The notes under the pieces were generated by a model. It searched no databases, had not been told where the DNA came from, and saw only the letters and a program-made list of their open reading frames with translations. Both the position numbers and the translations under genes were made by a program. A stretch of 64,000 nucleotides of DNA from Bradyrhizobium oligotrophicum S58 (GTDB lineage Bacteria > Pseudomonadota > Alphaproteobacteria > Rhizobiales > Xanthobacteraceae), in assembly GCF_000344805.1 (NCBI RefSeq), contig NC_020453.1:4931001-4995000 (forward strand), written 5' to 3'. Below, in pieces: positions 8,386 through 17,300 of the stretch (its first letter is position 1; each line of letters starts with the position of its first letter).

Positions 8386-11300
8386 CTACGACGCGACAGC
8401 CAGTGCGTTCTGCAGGGCGGCATCATTGAGCGCGGATGCCAACGCGGCCGGGGCAACGCCGACCCCTTGACCATCCGCCCCATAGCCGGCCATCGCTTGC
8501 ACGAGCTGCGAGAGCTGCCTGTCGGCATCGAACGTCGTCGTCGCGGCCGGCGCCGGATCCTGCGCCGTGAAGGCATAGCTGGAGATCGCCGCGAGGCCGC
8601 CGACTCCGACCAGGCTCGCATCCGATGCGGTCGCCACGGTGATGGCGGAGACCGCAGGCGGATCGACATCGACCACGGTCGTCGTGGCGTCGACCGCGGC
8701 GGCATCGACGGCAACGGAGGACCCGTTGGTGACCTTGAAGATCACGCCGGAGCTGTTCGCACCGCCGCCCTGGGCTTCCCCGAGCAGATTGCCGGCGGCA
8801 TCCATGATGATGGGGCCGGGAAACAGGCCGTTGAAGCCGGCGAAGCTCGTCATGGCCGACGCCGTGCTGTTGTAGCCGGAACCCGTCTTGACGACCTTGA
8901 AGATGCTGCCGCGGCCGAAGACGCTGCTCGTGCCCGCCGAGCCATACAGGTTCCCCGCGCCATCCATCACCAGCGGTCCGGCCGGAGACGAGAAGCTGGT
9001 GGGGAACGAGGCCACGAGCGTGGCCGCGCCGTAGCCGCTGCTCGTCTTCACCAGCTCGTACACGCCGCCATTGTTGTAGGCCCCGCCGGTGGTCTGAACG
9101 CCGAACAGATTGCCTTGCGGATCCATCATCAGGCCCCCCGCGCAATAGATGTCACTGGCAAGCACGACCATGCTGCCATAGCCACTGGCGGTCTTGGGGA
9201 TCTCGAACACGGTGGTCGCCGACGCCCCAAACACATTGCCTGCGGAGTCGAGGATCAGCTGGCCGAAGGGAAGCTGTCCGTTGGCGTTGTTGAACGCGGC
9301 CAACACGACCGGCGTGCTGCTGTAGCCGTTGCCGGTCTTGACGATCTCGTACACGGTGCCGCGGCCGCCGGGTCCGCCAATCTGCGTCGTGCCGAGCAGG
9401 TTGCCGGCCGCGTCCTTGATCGGGCTGGACGGAGACGACCCCATCGTTGCGGAGTTGAAGGTCGCCAGGACGGTCACGCTGCTGTTCCAGCCGCTGCCAT
9501 TCTTGACGAGCTCGTACACCGTGCCGCCGCTGTTGCTCGTGGCCATCGTCCCGCCAAACAGGTTTCCGGCCGAATCCATCAACAAGCTGCCCGCCGAACC
9601 GACGCCCGCGAGCGGCGTCAGCGTGCTGCTCCAGCCGGTTCCGCTCTTGGCCAGCTCGAAGATCTGGCCGCTCGTTACCGTTGTGCCGAACAGGTTGCCG
9701 GCCGCGTCGATGGTCAAGCCACCGACCGGATTTCCGTTGTCCTTGTTGAACGTGTAGATCACCCCCGGGCCGCCGTAGCTGGGCGCGACATAGCCGGTGC
9801 TGCTGTCCGACAACGTGAACGTGGTGGTCGTGCTGCTGTTCGGTGCACCTGCGGTTGGGGTGAACGTCAAGGCCCTGAGCTGGCCGGTGATCGCGGCCGC
9901 GCTGCCCGACAAGGTGTAGACGCCGTTCCCGCCGCTCACGCCCGTGCCGGACAGGGTGCCGCCGCCGCCATTCAAGGTGATGGTCAGGGTGTCCGTCGCG
10001 CCGACGTTCAGATCGTCGATCGTCACCGTGCTGAACGGATGAACCGCTGCCTCCGATGTCGTGATCTGGCCGGCGATCGTGCCGCGGATCGTCGGGAGGA
10101 TGCCAGCGTAGCTGTCGACGACGGCAGCACTGCGACCCTTGTTGCCGTAGCTGTCCGCGACAGTTGCGACGATCGTATTGCCGGCCACGTTCGGCAGCGC
10201 GACGTTGAGGGAGAAGCTGCCATTGGCTTGCACCGTCGCCGTCCCCAATGTCACCCCATTGTCGGTCAGGGTGACGGTCTGACCGGTCACCACGGCCGCT
10301 CCGGCAGCCACCACCGTCCCGGAGATGCTCTGGCTCGCGCCGTAGCCGCCATGCGAGACGCCGGTGATAGCAACCGTCGGCGGTGTGCTGTAGAGGAAGT
10401 CGACCACAGCCGCGCTGGCGCCGGTATTGCCAAGACCGTCCGTCACGCTGGCGACGATGGCGTTGCTGCCCTGGTTCGGCAAGGTCACCGTCGCCGAGAA
10501 GCTGCCATCCGCCTGCACGGTGGCCGTTCCGAGCGTGACACCATTGTCCGTCAGAATGACGGTCTGCCCCACGACCTTGCCGATGCCGCCAGCGGTGACC
10601 GTGCCGGTGATGGTCTGGACCGCCACGTTGCTGGTTTCAGCTGCGCTCGTGATCGTCACCGTCGGCGCCGCGTTGTTGCGCAGGTCGATCACCGTGCCGC
10701 TGGCGTCGAATTGAAGCAGCTCGACCACGGTGCCGGAGCCAACGAACTGGTCCTTGACGGTGACCGTCTCGCCACTCGACAGGATGCGGATCAGAAGATC
10801 GGTCCCGCTTCGCGCGATGTCGACGTCGTTCGGGCTCAGCCCGACCAGTCGCACGACGTCGGTGCCGCTGTTCGTCGCCGCCTCCTGGATCACGTCGTTT
10901 CCGGAGCCGACCCGATAGAGGTACGTATCCGCGCCGCCGCCGCCATTGAGCGTATCGTTGCCGCCGCGGCCGTCGATCGTCTCGGCGTTTGCCGTTCCAG
11001 TGAACGTGTCGGCCGCGTCCGTGCCGATGAACGCGGGCTGACTCGCAACGATGCTGCCGATGGTCTGCGCGGACCAGCTCACGCCGTCGCTGAAGCTCAC
11101 GGTCGCAAGCACGCCGCTGCTGAACTGCCCCTTCACGAGAACCGTCTTGCCGGTCGACACGTTCTCGATCACGAGATCAGCACCATTGCCCGACCGGCTC
11201 AGCAGTACCGAGGTCGAGGCGATGTCCTGCATCGCGAGCACGTTGTCGCTCGTATTGTCCTCGATCACGTCGTCGCCGCCGGCCGAGCTGTAGATGTAGG

Positions 11301-14300
11301 TGTCAGTCCCGTTGCCGCCGTTCAGATAGTCATTGCCCGGACCGCCGTCCAAAAAATCATTGCCGTCGCGGCCATAGAGGCTGTCGTTGCCGGCGCCTCC
11401 GGACAGCGTGTTGGCGTTGAAATCGCCAAAGAATGTATCGTCACCGCCATTCGCCAGCGTGGAGTGGGCAAGGAGCGCGGCACGATTCCAGATCGTGCCA
11501 TCGGCAAAATGGACTTCATCCGCTCCGCTCCAGGCATCCCAGCTGTTCAACTGATTCTTGAGCAGGATCGTGTCGGTCGTACCGGAAATCGACAGCAACA
11601 GGTCGCTGCCATTGTTCGCCTGCGATACGACGACGTCGCCGACGGAGATGCCCGCGCCCAGAATCAGGGCATCGAGATCGCCGGAGCCACCGTTGTCCAG
11701 GATCGTGTCCTGGCCATCGCCGCGGTTGAACAGATAGCTGTCGTTGCCGACGCCGCCCTCCAGGTAGTCGTTGCCGGTGCCGCCGGCCAGCACATCATTG
11801 CCGTCGCGGCCATAGAGGTTATCATTGCCGGCACCGCCAAACAGAGAGTTGGCGTTGAAGTCGCCATAGAAACTGTCGTTGCCAGTGTTCGCCTGGGTCG
11901 AGAGCTGCCAGAGCGTCGCGCGATCCCACACCGTCCCGTCCGTGAAATGAACCTCGTCGGCTCCGCTATAGGCCGCCCAGCCGTTGAGCTGGTTCCTCAG
12001 GAAGACCGCATCGGTCGTTCCCGAAATGGACAGCAGAATATCACTGCCGTTGTTGGCCTGGCTGACGACCACGTTGCCGGCATTGATCCCGGCACCGAAG
12101 TTCAGAACGTCGACATCCCACGAACCGCCATTGTCGAGAATCGTGTCCTGGCCATCGCCAAGGTTGAACTGATAGGTGTCGTTGCCGACGCCGCCTTCCA
12201 GGTAGTCGTTGCCGGTGCCGCCGGCGAGGACGTCGTTGCCGTCGCGACCATAGAGACTGTCGTTGCCTGCGCCGCCGAACAGCGCGTTGGCGTTGAAATC
12301 GCCGTAGAAGCTGTCGTTGCCGGAATTCGCGGCCATCGAGAGCTGCAGCAGCGTCGCCCGATCCCACACCGTGCCGTCGGCGAAATGAACCTCGTCGACG
12401 CCGCTCCAGGCCGCCCAGCCATTGAGCTGGTTCCTCAGGAAGACCGCATCCGTCGTCCCGGAGATCGACAGCAGAATATCACTGCCGTTGTTGGCCTGAC
12501 TCACGACGACGTTGCCGGCGCCGATGCCGGCGCCGAAATTCAGGACGTCGAGCTCTCCGGAGCCGCCATTGTCGAGGACGGTGTCCTGACCATCGCCGAG
12601 ATCGAACAGGTAGACGTCATTGCCGTTGCCGCCCTCGAGATAGTCGTTGCCGGTGCCGCCGGCGAGGACGTCATTGCCGTCGCGACCATAGAGACTGTCG
12701 TTGCCCGCGCCGCCGGACAGAATGTTGGCGTTGAGATCACCGTAGAACGTGTCGTTGCCCGCATTGGCCAGCGTCGACTGCACGACCAGCGCCTGGCGAT
12801 TCCACACCGTGCCGTCGGCAAAATGGACCTCGTCCACGCCGCTCCATGTGCCCCAACCGTTCAGCTGGTTGCGCAGCAGGATGCTGTCGGCCGTCCCTGT
12901 GATCGACAGCAGCAGATCGCTGCCATTGTTGACCTGCGTGACGACGACATCGGCCGGCCGAATGCCGGCGCCGAAATTCAGGACGTCGACATCACCCGTC
13001 CAGCCATTGTCGAGGATGGTGTCCTGTCCATCGCCAAGGTTGAACTGATAGGTGTCGTTTCCATTGCCGCCTTCGAGGTAGTCGTTGCCCGTCCCGCCGA
13101 CCAGGATGTCGTTGCCGTCACGGCCGTAGATGCTGTCGTTGCCGTCGAGGCCAAGGATCATGTTCGGGTTGTTGTCGCCATTCAGCGTATCGGCCCCGGA
13201 GGTGCCCGACATCACGACCGGCACCGCATTCGCGATACCGGCGCGGTCGAGATACGTGCCATCGGCAAACTGCAGCTTCTCGAGACCCGTGCCGCCGCCG
13301 AGCAACTGATCATCGACGGTGATGACGGCCCCGGTGGCATTGACGGTGATCAGCAGATCGTTCTGATCGGCTGCGGAGCGCGACAGCGTCACCTGGCCGC
13401 GGTTGAGATCCTTGAGCAGCAGGACATCCGTATCGTACCCCGCGCCGATATCGCGGATGATGTCGCTGCCGTCGCCGGATGCGTAGTGATAGGTATCGCT
13501 GCCGCCTGCCCCGATCAGGACGTCGTCGCCGCCATTGCCTTGAATCACGTCGTCGCCATTGGTGCCGGTGATCGTGTCGGCGCCGGCCGTTCCCGTGAAC
13601 CAAGCTGCGGCCTGGATCTGCGACCGGCTCCAGCTGGTGCCGTCAGCGAAGGCGAGCTGTTCGATGCCACGGTCCGTCGAGACGAAATGCGACCGAACGA
13701 CCGTGGTCTCGCCGGTCGCGTTGATACGAATCACCAGGTCGGCATTGACGCGCGACAGCGTGACATCGCCAGCATTCAGCCCGACGAGCTGAACCACGTC
13801 GGTCGTCCAGCCCTCCTCGCTCTCGATGATCGTATCGTTGCCGCCTCCGGCATAGATCCGATAGGTATCGCCCCCGCCGCGACCGATCAGGATGTCGTCT
13901 CCAGCCAGTCCGTCGATCACATCGGCGGATCGCGTTCCGACGAACGTATCGTTGCCGGCCGAGATGACGTTGGTGCCGTTGCCGCCATAGGCTCGGTTCA
14001 GGATCTCCGTGGCTTGCCACACCGTCCCGTCGGAGAATTCGAAGGTCGCGACTTCCGAGTTCGAATTGAACCAGTTCAGAATCGTCAAAGTGTCGTCGGA
14101 GTCGGCCAGTCGCACCAGGATGTTCGTGCCGTCCGTCTCCAGACGCACGTCGGCCGGCGACACGTCGGCCTTGAACAGAACGCGATCGGCGCCGTCGCCG
14201 CTGTCGCTGATCGTATCGGAGCCGTAGCCACGTCCGAACACATAGGTGTCGTTGCCGCTGCCGCCCTGCAGCAGGTCGTTGCCGGCGCCGCCGTCCAGGA

Positions 14301-17300
14301 CGTCGGCTCCGTTGAAGCCGGTGACGGTATCGGCTCCCGCGGTCTCATTCTGGGCAATCCATTTCAGGCGCAGATCGTTCTGCGTCCAGATCGTACCGTC
14401 ATCGAACGCGACCCGCTCGATGCCCTGGCTGAACCAGTCTTCGAACGTCTGCTTGATCAGGATCGAGCCGCCGTCGCCCGCACCGGGCGCGCTCTCAGCG
14501 ATGACCAACGTCAGGTCATTGCCGTTGCGCGCGAGCCTGACATCGGACGATTCGACGCCCTGGAGCTTCACGGTGTCGTAGCTGGAGGCGTTGCCGACCG
14601 TTCCCTCGATGATGGTGTCGTTGCCATCGCCGCGGTTGTAGACATAGGTGTCGTCGCCGCTCCCGCCCGACATCACATCGTCACCGCGCCCGCCAGTGAT
14701 GACATCGTTGGTGTTGAAGCCGTCGATGACGTCGTTACCCGCAGTCGAAGACTGCGCCAGCACCTTCAGCCGCAGATCATTCTGCGTCCACACCGTGCCG
14801 TTGTCGAACAGGACCTTCTCGATACCCTGGCTGAACCAATCGTCCAGCGTCTGCTTGATCAGGATCGAGCCGCCGTCGCCAGCGCCCGGCGCGCTCTCGG
14901 CAATCACCAGCGTCAGATCGTTGCCGTTGCGGACGAAGCCGATCGCGACGGGATCGATGCCTTGCAGGCGCAAGGTGTCGAAGGTCGAGTTGTTGCCGGC
15001 CGGCCCGTCGATGATGGTGTCGTTGCCATCGCCGCGGGCATAGATATAGGTGTCGTCGCCGGCGCCGCCGTTCAGCGTATCGTTGCCGCGCCCGCCGATC
15101 AGGATGTCATTAGTGTTGAAGCCATTGATGACGTCGTCGCCCGGCGTGAACGCCTGGGACAGCGCCGTCGTACGCAAATAGTTCTGATCCCAGGTCGTGC
15201 CGTCGTCGAACACGATGTTTTCGACGCCCTGGCTGAACCAGTCGCCGAGTTCGTCCTTGAGCAGGATCGAGCCGCCGTCATTGGCGCCGGTCACGCTTTC
15301 GTTGATGACGAGCGTGAGGTCGTTGCCGTTACGGCTGAACGAGATGCTCGCCGGGCTGATGCCCTTCAACCTCAGCGTATCGATCGTGCTGTAGTTGCCG
15401 CTCGTGACCTCGGTGATGACGTCGTGGCCGTCGCCGCGGTTGTAGATGTAGGTGTCGTCGCCGGCGCCGCCAGCCAGCGCATCGTCGCCCTTGCCCCCCG
15501 TGATGACGTCATTGGTGTTGTAGCCGACGATGATGTCGTTGCCATCGGTCGATACTTGGGCCAGCAGCTTCAGCCGCAGATCGTTCCGGGTCCACACCGT
15601 GCCGTCGTCGAACTTGACCTGCTCGATGCCGCGCGCGAACCAGTCGTCGAGCTCGTCCTTGAGCAGGACCGAGCCGGCGTCGCCGGCCCCAGCTGCGCTC
15701 TCGGCGAACACCAGCCGCAAATCGTTGCCGTCGCGGACCAGACTCACGTCGGCGGCGCTGACGCCCTTCAGCACCAGCGTGTCGAACGCGGAGGTCTGCG
15801 CATCGGGACCATCGATGATGGTGTCGTTGCCGTCGCCGCGGGCATAGATGTAGGTATCGTCCTCCCGGCCACCGTCGATGACGTCGTCACCCTTGCCGCC
15901 GCGCAGCGTGTCGGCATAGGAAAAGCCATAGATGACGTCGTTGCCGTCTGTGCCGGCACTGGCGTCCATGCTCTGGATCACGTCCTCCCAGCCGACATAG
16001 CTGCCGTCGGCAAAGGTGAAGTATTCGATGCGGTCGACCATGGTGTTCAGCAGGCCGTAGCCGACGCCGAACTGTCCCTTGACGGTCACGGCGTCGTCGG
16101 TGCCGTTGATCGCGATGGTCAGGTCGTCGGAATTGCCATCCCGCTGGAACGACAGATCGTCGAGCGTGATGCCCTCGCCGAAGCGGAGGAAGTCGGGCAA
16201 TTCTCCCCAGATCCAGCCCTGCTTGTCCTCGATCGTGTCATGGCCGTCACCGCGGCCGAAGATGTAGGTGTCGCCGCCGTCGCCGCCCGACATGTAGTCG
16301 GTGCCGAGGCCGCCATTGAGCACGTCGGCGTCAGGCGTTCCCATCAGCGTGTCATCGGTGGCGTAGGACGGCATGCCCACGGCATTGGCGAGGTCGAGCT
16401 TGCCCCAGGTCGTGCCGTCGGCGAACTTGATCACCTCGATCGACTTGTCGAAATCCTGATAGGCCGTGACCAGGCCCGGCCGGCGCCCGGCGAACTCGTC
16501 GATGACCCGGATCTGGTTGTCGGTGCCGTTCTGGGTGATGACGAGATCGAGCCCGTCGCGCTTGAAGGTGAGATCGGAGACGTTGAGGTGGGCGAACCAG
16601 ATCGCATCCTCCTGGTTGTCGCCGAGCCCTTGCCAGACGTCCTGAATGACGTCGTGGCCGAAATTGGTGCCGACCACATAGGCGTCGCGGCCGCCCTGCC
16701 CCTGCACGACCTGGTCGGAGGCGTTGAGATAGAAGATGTCGTCTGTCGTGTCGCCGCCGGTCAGATTGCCGTTGCCGATCACCAGCTCCGAGGCCGGAAT
16801 ATCGAACAGCTTGTCCGCGACCGCCTGCAGTGACAGGTTGACCGGATCGTTCTCATAGGCATTGACGATGTTGGCGAACAGATAGGCGTCGGTGATCTGC
16901 CGTCCCTGGTCGTCACGCTGGAAGTCCGGCAGCATCATGCCGATGAGGTCCTTCCAGCGCTCCAGATAGGTGCCGGCGGCCGTCGGATCGGCTGGCGTGT
17001 GCTGGAAGATCTGCTCCAGCATCGGCGCAAACTGCTGATCGGTGGTCGGCTTGAAGGTGTCGGTCGCGACATCGTAGGTGATGCCAGCGAAGAACGGCTT
17101 CAGTTCGCCCTGCATCGCAACCCGGATCGCGAGCCTGTTCAGCTCGTTCCAGCCAGCGGTCACCGCGTCGGCAACGCGCTGGATAACATCCGCGCTTGGA
17201 TTGGTGGCAACGCCGAAGCCGAGCCGCTCGCCAGTGAAGCGCTCGAGGAAGGCGATGTCTGCTGCCGTCAACGTCTGCCAGCTGCCCTGCTGGGGCACGC

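Noticed and set aside
11301..15960. CRISPR array
   Set aside because: The regular repeats are in-frame protein-coding RTX units of about 400-440 bp, not short repeats with unique spacers.
8314..16833. A plus-strand frame of about 2839 codons opposite the RTX gene
   Set aside because: It is the antisense shadow of the repetitive, GC-rich RTX gene. Its translation is a monotonous Val/Ala/Asp/Arg repeat that mirrors the RTX units, and there is no start region or operon context. The minus-strand gene has clear domains and an exporter operon.
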